Shown: positions 21,948 through 34,496, counted from the stretch's first letter. The stretch is 64,000 bases of DNA from Juglans regia (GCF_001411555.2 NC_049912.1:3241001-3305000), one strand, 5' to 3'. The notes: a model not told the origin generated them from the letters alone. Program-made: numbers and translations.

Positions 21948-24900
21948 ATGGAGGCAGAATTAGAACAGAGGAGAGAGTTGGAGGAAGAGGCAGCGGAAGG
22001 CGGCGGCGGTGGAGAGTTTGATTTGCAACGAAGGCAGCCTCGGCAGCATAACAATGGCTCTACCACTACAGTTACCATTAATGTCATGGGTACCAGTACT
22101 GCAAGTTTATCCTCCTCCTCCGCAGAGTACAGTCTTGAAGCTGACTTGATCTCTCAGCTTGCTGAAGAAGGTAAGGGAATTAAAACAAAAGTAAACGTCT
22201 TTCTGTCTTTTGAGTTTCATAACTAACCATAGGAACATCATGAAAACTAGCCAAAAAAAGCAAAGGCTTGCATTTCTGATAGATAAAAGCTTCAGTACTG
22301 CATATGGCAGTGTGCTTTATCCTTCATTTTTTGGGTGGCTCTACTGGAGTTACTGTTAGTTATATTAGTATTTTTTATTTTTTATATGTATTTTTTTTAA
22401 TGCTTTTAAATATTTTTTTTAAATTAAAAAAATTACAATATTATTAAAAAATATTTTTTTAATAACTAAATAAAGTAAAAAAATTAAAAACAGCCACCAG
22501 CGATAGTCCCAGTCGTAGCTTTTTCCTTATTTTTTTCTCTTTATCAAAATATATAAATTGTGTTTGGTTGGCTTTTCTTCTTTACCTTGAAAGCAGTACA
22601 AAATTAACAATGTCATTCTTATTTATTCAGATTTCGAAATTATATATATATATATATATTGTATAAAAATATGTGTCTCTCTATATTCCTACTGGAAGTA
22701 TAGTCTAGCAATTCATAATTTTTTTTCAAGTCCAATCCAAACATTTTTTTAAATAGTTATTTTTTTTCCTATTTTTTAAAAATAAAAATAATCTAGTCAT
22801 TTACCTGGATTTTTGTTAAAAGAGAGAACACAAAAACCAAAACAACCCAGAAAGCACCTTTCACAAAATAACTTTCTCAATTCTCAATTTTATACAAACT
22901 CCAATGCAAATTACCTAGATGTTTGAACATATGATAATCTCATTTTTCATCATCCTAGTAGATTTTCTTTATATATAATATATATGTTTGTGCCATTAAT
23001 ATATATATATATATATACACAAAATATATATATGTTTGTGATATTAGATAATTAGAGATGATTTATGATATTTTATTTGTGAATCTATCTTCTAATACCA
23101 CATCATCAAATAATCAGATGAGAAATTGTACTATGAATATATATGTATATAGTAATGGCACAAACATTCTGCCCATAATTTGGACATGAAGTTGTTCAAA
23201 CATAGTAGTTACTTGCTAGGTGGTTTACAGGTGAATTCTCGTATGAATCTTTCGCATTAACAAGTGGAGAGGTTAATGTTAATGATTCCATTAATAAATC
23301 TACTACTCCTGGAACTGGAACTGTTATGGTGGATATCGCAACAGAAAGTTTCGGCATTGAAACTATTGACGAGCTATTCAAGCCGACTGATCCTCCACCT
23401 TCCAATAAGAACTCATCAATTCAGGAGCAAATTGCAGCTGAGACTTCTATCGATATTGGAACAATTGAACAGGAAGGGAGGGTTGGCATTGATATCAGAG
23501 AGGAGATTGAGGAGCAGAAAGAGACCAGAGATTATTTGTATCTTGAAACGGTATACAAGAAGCCGGCTACATCTGATTTCTACTGCCCCAACTGTCAGGC
23601 TTGCATCGACAAGGTTCTTATACGCAGTAGATTAGAGGAGGAAGAAATTAGGTGCCCATCCTGCTTCGAATTTCTAAAACCTCTAGGTACGTACGTTTTA
23701 CATTCTGATAGTATAATGGAAAATACTTGGGCTACAACATTAATTCTCAGTAGGTATCCTTCCATCCAATGTTCCTTCATTGATTCTCGATGTTAGTGTG
23801 TGTGTGTGTATACACCACACATCATCTTATTTTGCAATTGGAAAATGCTTGGGCTACAACATTGGGTACTAAATAGACGTATAAATTAACTATGAACTTC
23901 TCTAAGTTTTTGAACTAATGGGCAAAACTTTTCATTCAGTTTTGTTTTTTTCATAATCCATCTACAATTTTTTTTTTTTTTTTAAAGCATCTGTTGCGCA
24001 CACAAAATTTCCTAGACTATATGACCCTTCTTCTTCTTTTTTCATTTTTTCATATTTTTAACCTTTTTCAGCACAATCCTGGCTTCCCAAGTGGCGAGGA
24101 ACGCAACAGACACCGCATCCCCAGAAGCCTCATGTTCCGATCGATACCATTATACAAGGTTCATTAATATTTTGGAATTCTGAATTACTTGTATATATTA
24201 TTTTACTCATTTTTATTATTATTATTATTATTTTGATAGGATATACTCATTTTTATTAATATTAGTATGTTAATATTAAACTTGGAAACTTGGAAATCCT
24301 AGAAAGGTTTGTCTATGGTTTGCCAGTATCTCATCGTGTTTTTTCCTCATGCTTTGCTTTAGATTTCATATGTTGTCTTCGATGCATTGTTATGCAGGAA
24401 ATGAAGAGCCCACTGATCAATTGAAACCAGGTGATACTTCTCATCGAACACCATCATCGACATCGAAAGCACGGACTCCCACTGCTGTAAAAGGGGAAAT
24501 CCCAGAAGGTATAGTCTATGGTTTGCCAGTATCTCATCGTGTTTTTTCCTCATGCTTTGCTTTAGATTTCATATGTTGTCTTCGATGCATTTTTATGCAG
24601 GAAATAAAGAGCCCACTTATCAATCCAAACCAGGTGATACTTTTCATGGAACATCATCATCGACATTGGAAGCACGGTCTCCCACTGCTGAAACAGGGGA
24701 AATCCTAGAAGGTATAATCTGTGGTTGTCTGTATCTCATCGTGTTTTTTCCTCATGCTTTGCTTTAGATTTCATATGTTGTCTTCGATGCATTGTTATGC
24801 AGGAAATAAAGAGCCCACTAATCAATTGAAACCAGGTGATACCCTTCGCCCACCATTACCATTACCAGCACAAAGTACTCCCGAACAAGATGGCACTATA

Positions 24901-26853
24901 AAGTTGGAAATCGTAAAAAGTTTGGTCTATGGTGGTTTAACTGAATCAATCACAAGCTTATCTGTTGTGACATCTGCAGCCAGTGCTGCTGCTTCCACAT
25001 GTACATGCTTACTCTTTTTTTCCCTTACTGTTCCTTTAATCTGTTGTGACATCTCCGTATATGAAATAGATGCAACTACTTTCTGTTTGGCATTAGCCTA
25101 TTCCAACACCATAATTTGGTACATAGCTCATTAGGCCCGTCTTACCATACCATATAACCATCATATCATCTCATATCTTTATTTTGAAGATTTGTTATCG
25201 TCAATAGTTCAAAACTACATTAAACTATTTTGAAAACTAATATAAATGCATTTAAGTAAATTCATCGTACTTAGAATTTTGGTATAAATAGTAATTTAAT
25301 AATAACATTAGAACAGTGGTCCTAAATAGCTTAATCAACATTATGATTGCCTACCTTATAAATTTTAGCACATAAGGTAATAAAGATGCATTGTATTTTA
25401 ATGTATGTGTAAATTAAGTTAGAACAGACTACATGTGGTTATTCAAAATTAGAGCAGAAGTATTATTTTTCATTGCCTATTGCATATACATTTTCGTATC
25501 TTAATCTCTGTGTGTGCGAATTTGAATCATCTATCAAAATTTTCATTCTTTCTCAAAGATTGTTGACAGTTTGATGTTTTATTTTATTTTGGTTATAATT
25601 GAACGACTTTCTGATCACAGTGAGCATTCTAGTCTTGGCATTGGCAAACCTGATTGGTGGACTTTTCATCATTGGTCATAATGTGAGTTTTCCTTTCCTT
25701 TTCCTTTTTTCAAAAGTTCCATTGCAGATCTTAAAGAGGAGCTTCATACAAAATCCTCATTTCTTTATTTTTGTTTCACAAACATCTTTGTCTCGCTTCT
25801 CCAACCATTAATGTCAAGAAATGTATGAGGGGTGAGAATTTTTCACCAAATGACTTGTCCATTAATTTTGATCAATATACAGACAAAGATTGAGGCTTAG
25901 AACCAAATCATCCATGCATGTAGCCAGTACACTCGTATGAACATCATTTACTAGAGATCATCATTTGAAGTCCCCCCATGTAAGCCAGTATGAGTTTTTG
26001 ATAGATTCAGATATTCTGCAAAATTTGAGATAATTTGTCCTAGAGATGATTGAAATTAAGTCATAAAAAATCTTCAGTCATTAGATGTTACATAGTTTTT
26101 ACTTATTTCTATTAACTTAAATTTTTTAGACTAGTGGTGATTTAACATGGTATCAGATGAAGATTCTGAGTTCAAATTTTGACTCCACACTTTACTACGT
26201 TCGCTGGGGTGGTGAATATAATTGAAATAACTAAGTTTTTTCTTCTCATCAACATTTTTAGACAAGTGGTGATTTAACTGTTATAGATAGTATCGTTAAT
26301 TTAATTAAATGGTGTCGTATCGAACTTGTTTATGTTTATATAACTTTTAAGCTTCTTGGTCTTGAACTTTCTTCAGCTTAGGGATTTGAAGAACGAACAA
26401 TCCAGAGTGACCTTGAATGAAGCAGAGGAACGAGTGGATCGGTACCTACAACTACTGGGGCAGAAAAAGAACTTCATAATTCATGCCTCAGTTGCAGTAA
26501 TATCATTCCTTGTTTTTGGCTTGGTGCCTCCAGTGGTCTATGGCTTCTCATTTTATAAGAGTGACAATAGCTACCTTAAGCTCGCAGTAGTTGCGGCAGC
26601 TTCTCTTATATGCATCACAATACTTGCCATTGCCAAGGCTTACATCAAAAGGCCAACCAGGTGGTACATGTATTTGAGAACTGTAACGTACTACGTTTCG
26701 CTTGGGGTCGGGGCCTCTGGCATTTCTTACTTGGCAGGTTACCTGTTCAAGTTACTCGCCGATAAGCTAGGTTGGTTCGAGTCAAGTGCAGCTGTCACTC
26801 TGTCCCTTCCAGGGATGAGTTCAGTGCCATCTGCACAGGTATCATCCTATTAA
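21948..26853 (+). CDS. Membrane protein of ER body-like protein (MEB-like, VIT/CCC1-type membrane domain)
   Basis: Eight exons with GT-AG junctions and consistent phase: 21948-22170, 23231-23686, 24072-24158, 24398-24508, 24601-24711, 24803-25000, 25621-25682, 26377-26853, giving 574 residues. The N-terminal part is acidic and low in complexity. Residues about 190-220 contain C-P-N-C and C-P-S-C pairs, a zinc-ribbon-like arrangement. Exons 4, 5 and 6 start with the same repeat. From exon 6 on, the protein has about five membrane segments with SLVYGGLTESITSLSVVTSA and ISFLVFGLVPPVVYGF, the VIT1/CCC1-like domain of MEB proteins. Arabidopsis MEB1/MEB2 sit in ER-body membranes and have been linked to Fe/Mn handling in yeast; non-Brassicales lack classical ER bodies, so the role here is open. 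The stop after QVSSY is read through from exon 8. A donor at 26839 could splice to 27093, but I prefer the unspliced end. Confidence 0.85.
22978..23042. repeat. TA-rich imperfect repeat in MEB-like intron 1
   Basis: The phrase ATATATATGTTTGTG occurs near 22980 and 23030 with (AT)n runs between. Other long T/A tracts occupy 22360-22500 in the same intron, where an inverted-repeat element is likely. Confidence 0.5.
24290..24910 (+). repeat. Tandem array of about 202-bp exon-plus-intron units inside the MEB-like gene
   Basis: Three exon starts (24398, 24601, 24803) are spaced 203 and 202 bases apart. Each is preceded by nearly identical intron sequence (CATATGTTGTCTTCGATGCA, then TTATGCAG). Exons 4 and 5 are each 111 bp, in phase, and end GAAATCC(C/T)AGAAG before GTATA. 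The sequence GGAAATCCTAGAAAGG just before the array (about 24293) looks like the end of one more copy without its own exon. Confidence 0.9.
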
Positions 26854-28067
26854 TATCATGGCATCCAAACATGACTTTTGTAGATGCTTGTAGTGCCAAT
26901 CCAAGCACATTGTCGATGGCAGAGATCTAATTATTATCATTATTAGTCCGTTTTAAGTCCCACTCCTATTCTATTCTATCTGTATGATGCGAATCCTGAG
27001 TCAGAACTGCATCGTATTGATGTCATTGGACAAGAAGGTTTTGAATAATATTAGCTTCATTGCTGCTTCCAATTCCATTTATCATGTTTCAGGCTGTTTT
27101 GGAGTGTGCTCATAATACCGCTTCCCACTCTAAAATAGGCCTGCAAGGTGGAACGTTGAATGTCATAAAACACTTGATTGAGTCTTCCTTAACACCAATT
27201 GTATTTACTTTAATTGACAACTCACGGTCCGGCATGAGCAACACTATCAAAAGAAAGAAACTCATTATTTTCACACCACATAATTTTAATTAGTTTAGAA
27301 ATAATAATATAAAATATGATGTGTGGAGATGATGAATAGTAAAACTCTAAAAAAATCAATTCTTGCCCGCAAAAGGAATATGGTATCTTATCAATTGGTT
27401 TATTATATTGTCGTCATTAAAATGTTTAATTTTTTTTTTATTTTATTTCTGTTAGAATATAATCCGACATTGGTTAGTCACCTGCTATCAGTGCTTGGAA
27501 CTTTCCATAAATAGCATCCAGTTAGACCATGGTCCCACATTGGCAAGTCTTGTGTCATTGGAGCGAAACAAATGTGACGAACATTAACCTTAAGACTGAT
27601 ATGGGGAGACCCCCCCAAAGAGAGGAACTCCTTTAAAAAATTGGCGTATGCCGCTATTTGCGGCGCTCACACGGTATTCTTTAGTAAAAGGCGAAAGAAT
27701 AGTTCGCTTTGTGCGCACCGCGCGGCTGCGTGATCTTGAAAGGACTGCTCGCTCTTCGTTTTATAATTGCTTTCCTGCGATGACTTCGTTGCTTCTTTCC
27801 GGTGTGGGATTCATTGCCTGTGCAACAATTTCAAAGATTGGGGGCCTTACACCTGCTATAATTGTATTTTGGGCTTTAATGAACGTTTGGAAATTAAAAA
27901 CTTTCTTTCAAAATCCTTCCCCTTCCACGATGATAGTATGGACTCAATCTCCTTCTGTACACTTGCACTTGCTATTATATTGGGTATTAATGCATTGGGA
28001 AAATTTTGAGCACCAAGGCTTGGGCTTCAGCATAGAGCTCCAGGAGATTTATTTGAGTAATGCTAGG
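26854..28067. other. Downstream of the MEB-like gene; repeats and one unrecognised open frame
   Basis: 26854-27060 is probably the 3' UTR. TGTTAGAATATAATCCGACATTGG at 27449 and CCCACATTGGCAAG at 27533 resemble the start and inner part of small LTR (TRIM-like) elements. A 143-codon open frame at 27648-28079 encodes a hydrophobic middle (MTSLLLSGVGFIACATI) without a family I recognise. I do not call it a gene. Confidence 0.35.
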
Positions 28068-28215
28068 TACAAGTTTTAAATAGACAAATTTTATACTAGT
28101 CATTTGTAAAAAAGTAGATCTTACTAATAAAAATTAATTTTTTTTATACTTTTTTAAAATGGAGTCCACTTTTTTTATTAGGACTTGCATAAAACTTGTC
28201 TATTTAAAACTTGTA
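28068..28215. mobile_element. 148-bp MITE with 21-base inverted ends
   Basis: The left end TACAAGTTTTAAATAGACAA is matched exactly by the reverse complement of the right end (TTGTCTATTTAAAACTTGTA). A few bases further in also pair with one mismatch. No coding sequence. It sits in the gap between the convergent MEB-like and trypsin-like genes. Confidence 0.7.
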
Positions 28216-28698
28216 TAAATAATTTCTTTTATCTAAAACCTTCCTTCCCAAGTTCTCTGATATGCCAATTCCCAGTTACTTTGTAAGAATGTCTGACATA
28301 CCATGCACAACTTGCCTATAGAGGATTTGTTTTTAAGTAAGGGATTTGTGAGGCATCCAGGTCTGTACATCTCTTGTGCTTCAAAGTGAATAATACAGAC
28401 TTGGAGTAGACAAATCATCATCACTATAAGTTATACTATTTAAGTTGCTAGCAAGAAATGCCAAACCTAAAATTCCATCTCCATGAAAGAAAAAAGAAAG
28501 AAAATGCAGTATTGAATTTGTCACCTGGATGAAATATTTTATTCACCATTGACAACTTAAACAGTGTATGCACATAGTCACGACAAATTAGTTACAGTAT
28601 GTACCTAAATGGAAGATCAAATGGGTATTAATTTAAACACTGTAAAAACACTATAATCTTGTTGTGGACTTCTTTTAGGGTATCGCACCAAGAATCAA

Positions 28699-31600
28699 TC
28701 AAAACATCCATCTCGGAGAAGAATGAACGGCACTTTGCCGGGGTCTGCTGGGCTGCTGCTCTAAGTTGTTTCGCTTCTTCATAATTGAGGATACGGTTGG
28801 GCTGAAATAGTCGTTACTCCTTTGAGAAGTTGCTGCTTGAGAATACATCTTCCTTCCATGGATGAAACTCCTCTGCTTTTCTAGGAGGGCCCTGCGAGCC
28901 ACTGAGTTCCTTTGGCCAATTCCCAATCTATTGTAACTTACACAACTCTGGCTCCGTCCCACTTGCTGAAAATTTCCCTCTCTCGGACCTGTATAATTTC
29001 GGCTCTCAGCAGTTTCTGCAGAGTACATGGTCTCTCCCTCACTGCTATACCCATTATGCATCTCTGAAACTTCTATTGGAGATGAATTAGACTGGACCTC
29101 GCTTTGTGCCCCATTTACAGAACCTGTCGAGGCAATCTCAGCATCAGCACCAGGACTGGTGACTCCTTTATCCTTGATTTGGTCTGCTCTCAATGGGCTA
29201 TGTGGAGGAAGTTCCTCGACCCAATTCTCATCAGAGCGAAGGGGCACTTGTTTGGCTGGCTGAGGCAGTACTCCTGCCCTGGTAACAACCTTTGGAGGGA
29301 AATTAATATCCAAAAGCTGAATCGGTGCACTACCTTTCTTCCTAATAGGAAATGAAGTTAACTTTGGCGATTCATATATTTCTGGAGTCAGAATTCCCTG
29401 CACGTGGGTTGCATGCAAATCACTTGTCAGGGTTTCTCCTTCAACATTGTTTGCTCGAGCAGAACAGCTTGGTCCAGGATAATCCCTAGCTTTTGAGATT
29501 ATATTTGACGAAGATGGGGTTCTATCATCATCATCAGCTTCTGTTGACTTAAAAACTTGACGCAGTGTGAATGAAGCACAAGAATGCTCACTCTTCTGAC
29601 CAGCAGACATCAATCGCATGATTGGCAACTTTGGTTTGTTAAGTTCATCGAGGCTGCCTTCCCAATGCTGGTTTAACCAATCACAGACGATTGGAATAGG
29701 AATGCCAAATAGCATAGGAAAATCCTTCTTCCAAGATGACGAGGATGATGATGAAGTTGAAGAGGACTTGGTATTTGGAGATGTGGCTAGTTTCATAGGA
29801 TCGCATATCACGAATGCAAGATTGCCATGTACATCAAATCCAGCAGACCCAGGACTCCATGATATTCCATCTGTAGAAAGTTTTATAAGATTGTCAGTGG
29901 CTATCACCACCTTCCCTTCACCAACTGTTAATTCCTTTTTCTCCGTGTAGCCTAAGAGGTAAACTACACTTCCCAGATCAAGATTTGGTTTAGAACAGGC
30001 TTTCAAGTAGTGAGGCTGCTGCCCCTGGGCATTTAAATCTCCGTCCATGGCATCTAAACCCACTATTGTAAGATCTAAAACAGAGCTAGTGATAAAAAAC
30101 CTGCAACCAGTCAATGAACATGAGAAATGCCAAGGAGAACTCGTAATGACACAGAGCCTAGCATAATCCATGACACATTCAGGATGAACGTCACCAAAAT
30201 ATGACAATAGAGAAATAGTATAAGAGATTAAAATTATCAAATCTCATTCCTTACATTAGCCTACAAGAAAGGAGTAACCATCCATGATTCTCAATAAAAA
30301 TACAACAATAATTGAATCGATAATGTTTTGCAAGCTTGCATCATTTTTTTTATAGGTACAGGCTTGCATCATTAAGACAACAAATCCGGTATTGGTTTTT
30401 TTTTTTTTTTCTATCCTATTTTGACAATAGAATTTTACTCGAGGGATCTGGGGTTAGGATATTGCTCCTGGCAGAACACTGTTACACAGCTACTCATTGA
30501 CAAAAAGGCCAACAAAGATAAGAGTTACTGAAAATAAAATCAAATGACCATAAGACAGAAATTTTAGAAGCCCAGCCCCAAAGATAAAAGAAAAGGCCTC
30601 CTAATCAAGCACTAGGCCTTGAATTATTATTATTATTTTTTAATTCGAGGCCTTGAATTCTTTGATCAACTGAATACACCTCCAACTCTAAGCACGACCT
30701 ATTTATATTCTAGAGTTCCTTTCTCTCATTGACTTCATAACCAAAGTAGGGAAATCATTAGCCGCAAACTACCTTTAGGGTCAGAGCACATCTACATGCC
30801 AATTAGAGGGAAATTTATTGCACTGCCAAAAGATATAAAAATGTCATGGTTAGCCAGTTTCCCATAATATCTGGCCACAAAAGAGGGGGGTGTTTCTTCA
30901 ACTTGGATCACTAAGGAATTTATGATCAAGGCATGCCTGACCCTCTATGTCGAGTCAATCATTCTAATTTTACATATATTTCAACGATGTCTAAAAAGAA
31001 TAATCTGCCAGGAAAATAAATTATGAACAACTAGAAAAATTCATATAATATAAAAATTTGATAGATATTATCGAAATTAGATAGATACCATCTAAATAAA
31101 AAATGAAAAGAAAGGGAACAAGGAAAAAATAAATCCAAGTTTTAACGGTTAAATTCATATAACTTTTTAAATTAAGAAAAGATTTACTGGCTTGTCCACA
31201 CTCCACACTCTCAAGTCATTCAGGCCACTGTCCATCAATCACTTACTTATCACCAGTTCCCATTTCACTGCAAGTGACTCAGCAGCAGCATCACACTCCC
31301 GAATCATAATTATCATTTCAAAAAAGGACATGAATACAATCAACTAATTAACATATATACTTCATTGGTGCAAAATCACAGGGCTATAAACTCTAGATTC
31401 TGGGTCCTACAAAAGTGAACACCTTCACACTTACTACACCTACTACAACTTTGCTCACAGATGAGAAGTTTACCAAACTATGCCCATAACCCAAAACAAC
31501 AAAAAGCAACAAACCCAAAACATTAAATCCCTTCATTCAACCAAAACTTCCCCAAAGAAGAAAGATAACAACTTGACTAATAAACTCGGGAAGTACTGCA

Positions 31601-31888
31601 TAGTCTGCATTTTTTCAGCAACCAAGCGGAAACGAAAACCCAATACCTGTGAGGAACAAGGCTCGCGGCGACACCGTTTTGGAGCCGGATCTCGAGACTC
31701 TCGGCAGATGCCACCGACAGAATATTGGCGTGGGTGGTCAAGAGCAGATTGCGTTGGATCAAGAATCCGGTGCCGGCGCCGGATATTCTGGCCATGGCAG
31801 AGGCTTTGTTACAGAAAATGGCGGCTTTCATTCTCTCGGACTTACCCACGCCTTTGCAGAAACACAAAGACTCCCTGAGAACGCCCAT
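28699..31888 (-). CDS. Trypsin-like (PA-clan) serine protease-domain protein, plant-specific type
   Basis: Two exons: 31888-31647 and 30100-28699, joined in an Arg codon (AG|G), 547 residues. Exon 1 encodes MGVLRESLCFCKG, then GTGFLIQRNLLLTTHANILS with His53 in the position of the catalytic His. Exon 2 opens with RFFITSSVLDLTIVGLD, where Asp90 fits the catalytic Asp, and later STDGISWSPGSAGFDVHG, where Ser166 fits the nucleophile. The triad order and spacing are those of trypsin/HtrA-like folds, though the G-S-A-G context is not the classical G-D-S-G-G. After the domain (about residue 230 on) the protein is Ser-rich, low in complexity and probably disordered, with basic segments at the end. 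No signal peptide or membrane span is clear. Related 'trypsin family' proteins exist in other plants; substrate and location are not known to me. It converges on the MEB-like gene. Confidence 0.8.
30346..30361 (-). mobile_element. 16-bp retro-insertion between 12-bp direct repeats
   Basis: GCTTGCATCATT occurs at 30334-30345 and 30362-30373. The insert on minus reads CTGTACCTATAAAAA, like the last bases of a LINE plus A tail. It lies in the intron of the trypsin-like gene. Confidence 0.5.
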
Positions 31889-33024
31889 TTTGGGATGGTT
31901 TTTAACAATGGGTTTCGCTCAGAATGGCGGATCTGGCAAGAGTGGCATTGCCATTTGAGTATAGCTTGTTGGTATTTATTTGAGCTGGAATTTATCGGAA
32001 AAACACTCGTCTCTGAGACCGAGAGAGAGGTGGAACCGTGGCCCTGTGGGAGTATGGAGAAACAGGGATGATGAGTGTCTTTTTGGAAAGAGTAAGTAGG
32101 TAAAGTTACAAATTATACATTTTTACTGGGACGGACCTCTGACGAAGTACTCGTGTTGCACTCCTAAAAATAACAAATGAGAAATAAAAACATCAGCTTA
32201 CATTCTTAACATATCGTATTGAGTTAAAGAAAAAAAATAAAATTCTGAAGGATGTGCTACGGCTTTTAATGCCCAGTATTATCCTATATATATGTACGTA
32301 TATATATATATATATAGAGTTATTTGCTCTTTTTTTTCATATATATATATATTTTTTGAAATTTATTATACATTAATCAATATTTACTCTCATATTTCAT
32401 ATTTATAATTTTTTATAAAATATTTTTTATAAAGTATTGGAGTTTTCAAAGGATATAAGAATATTTTTCACAAAGTATAAGTGTGAGATAATAAATAATA
32501 TTTAATAAGAAGAATTTTTTAAAAGAAAGAAATTAATTTTTATATATATTTTTATAGTGGTGTTCAATTTTTTATAAAGACACTGCACGTGATTTGTCAT
32601 CTCATATTCAGAGTATTCAATGGATTGTACACATGCTACAGCACAATTATTATTTTTTTTCTTTTTAATTTTTTTTTGGTCTAAACTTTAATAGCTGGAT
32701 GGTATTTCTAAATAATTGTTATTATTTATTTTAAATTGTGTTGACTAAACCATAGTATTATATGATTTTAAATTACTTAAATATGCATAAGTTTATTCAA
32801 AATATATCATATTACTGAAATAATAAAATAAAAAGTAAAGAGTAGTAATAATAAAATATAAAATCAATTACAATTGCTCCTTTTTCATTTTCAAGTAGCT
32901 GTTCTTTTACTTTGTTTTCTTAGGCTTGTACTTCATTGAAGGAAGAAAATATGAAACAATAATTGCATTAAGATACATACATACATTATACATACATACA
33001 TGGGTGGGTAGAATAGAATAAAAA
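31889..33024. other. Upstream of the trypsin-like gene; AT-rich
   Basis: 31889-32100 is likely the promoter and 5' UTR of the minus-strand gene. Beyond this are TA runs (32280-32350), AT-rich DNA and an ACATACAT run (about 32975-33000). No other gene is seen. Confidence 0.45.
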
Positions 33025-33175
33025 TAAAGAAAAATCTATTCATCATCTTCACATCATTTCATGATGTGACATTAGATGATAAATTCACTAGTAAAATATA
33101 ATAAATAATCTTTAATCATTTAATATCATATCATAAGATAGTAAGAATTAAAATGATGAGTAGCATTATTTTAAA
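33025..33175. repeat. MITE, CATCATC family (also 38335-38490)
   Basis: CTATTCATCATCTTC at the left and AAATGATGAGTAGCATTATT at the right are inverted. The inner ATGTGACATTAGATGAT is shared with the copy at 38335-38490. Confidence 0.55.
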
Positions 33176-34124
33176 AATAATTACAAGCTTACGAGGGCAG
33201 ACCGTCCCGTATTAGGTTTGGAGGATCATTACAGCTTGGAAGATATTTACAAACCTGACAGCAAGTATATATGAAGGCATTGCATTGACATAACATGTGG
33301 GAGAGGTCCCAACTCCTTAGAGCCTCTAAATTGATCGATATTGACACATTTGATGGGAATACTGTTAATTACTATCCTCCATGCTCAGCAATAAAATAAA
33401 TTAACTACCTTACCACTTTTGGTGACAGAGAAATGGTCTGTAATAGCTTATTGCAGTCTATTTCTTATGAAACCAGAATAGTCACACGTATCAATACACA
33501 TATCAATACACTAATATTTACTTCCTTAATTAATAAATAAAAAAAATATATAAAAAAAATATATGAACATTTAAAATGAGATGGCATAGTAACATTATTC
33601 TTCATATATAATGCTTTGAGGAAATCTCTGTCCACATTTGAAAACATTTATTGGATCCATCATATAGAGTAAGAATGTGAGATCTCATTCACTAACCTAT
33701 AATCGCTCGGTATATCTATTTCTATATTAATTATAAAGAATTTGGATACAAATATTCCTAAGGAAATCATTAAAAACATTTTTTTAAAGAAAGGAAAACT
33801 AATTTTCATTATTTACCAAAAAAAATTTCATTCTCTATCACACCTTAGACAATTACAAATAGATGAGTGCTACAACCACAAAAAGATTACATAAAAATAA
33901 TTCTATAAACTGATGTAATTTTATGTGACGTCAGATCTACTTTATAATAAATGTAACTTTACAATCTGATAAATTACATCAAATCATATCAATTTATGAG
34001 ATTATTTTATATAATCACTTTGTGGATATAATATTTTTCCAAATCTGCCAATACAAAATTTTTGTCTAAAAATAGCAGTTCACCGTCCCACCGACAGATC
34101 GAACAAAAGTCAAGCATCCTCTAA
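33176..34124. other. Intergenic DNA with one MITE-like copy
   Basis: 33890-34030 is a copy of the family with CATCAAATCATATCAATTTA and ATTACATAAAAATAATTC, as near 18110-18270. 33180-33420 is less AT-rich but I recognise no gene in it. Confidence 0.35.
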
Positions 34125-34496
34125 TCAATTAGAACCCACATCAATTCCTTTTGGCTTCAGATATTTCTTGGCCTCAATGATATCCTACAAAAAAGAAACC
34201 TTACAATTATGACTCTGCAAATCGTGATAACAAGTATATTCTTGAATCATGGAGATTACGAACAAATAAAAAAACAAAAACAAAATCTGCTCAAAGCTTT
34301 TTATATGTAAAAAAATACAGTGACGGTGGTGGACATGAAGGATGCTGCCGTTTAGTTGATATTCCAAATAAAACCCCAAAGTGAAGAAAACGGATACAAT
34401 CCTCTCAACCCCATCACCAATTGCCTTGAAGGAACAACAGCTTGTTGAACCACATCTGGTGCTTCCAATCAATTTTGCTCCACAAGACTTAAACAT
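34125..34496 (-). CDS. Candidate two-exon small gene, product unknown
   Basis: On minus, ATG at 34496 opens 33 codons (MFKSCGAKLIGSTRCGS... to GDGVERI) ending before a GT donor at 34397. After an intron ending in TTTTTTGTAG a 20-codon exon 34184-34125 reads DIIEAKKYLKPKGIDVGSN and a stop. Phases match, giving 52 residues. TATATAAA lies about 25 bases before the ATG (near 34520). The Cys/Ser/Arg-rich N-terminus could be a targeting sequence. I do not recognise the family. It may instead be the 3' part of a larger minus-strand gene or a gene relic. Confidence 0.25.

Noticed and set aside
27093..27293. Extra 3' exon of the MEB-like gene
   Set aside because: A donor/acceptor pair exists, but the added peptide has no family resemblance and the unspliced end QVSSY resembles the usual C-terminus.
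29027..29950. Plus-strand open frames of 78-110 codons
   Set aside because: They are antisense shadows of exon 2 of the trypsin-like gene.
31480..32071. Plus-strand frames of 132 and 140 codons
   Set aside because: They lie opposite exon 1 and the upstream region of the trypsin-like gene and have no domain.
33180..33420. Possible 2-oxoglutarate dioxygenase fragment (NTVNYYPPCSA)
   Set aside because: The similarity rests on one short phrase; no iron-binding H-x-D or further motif follows.
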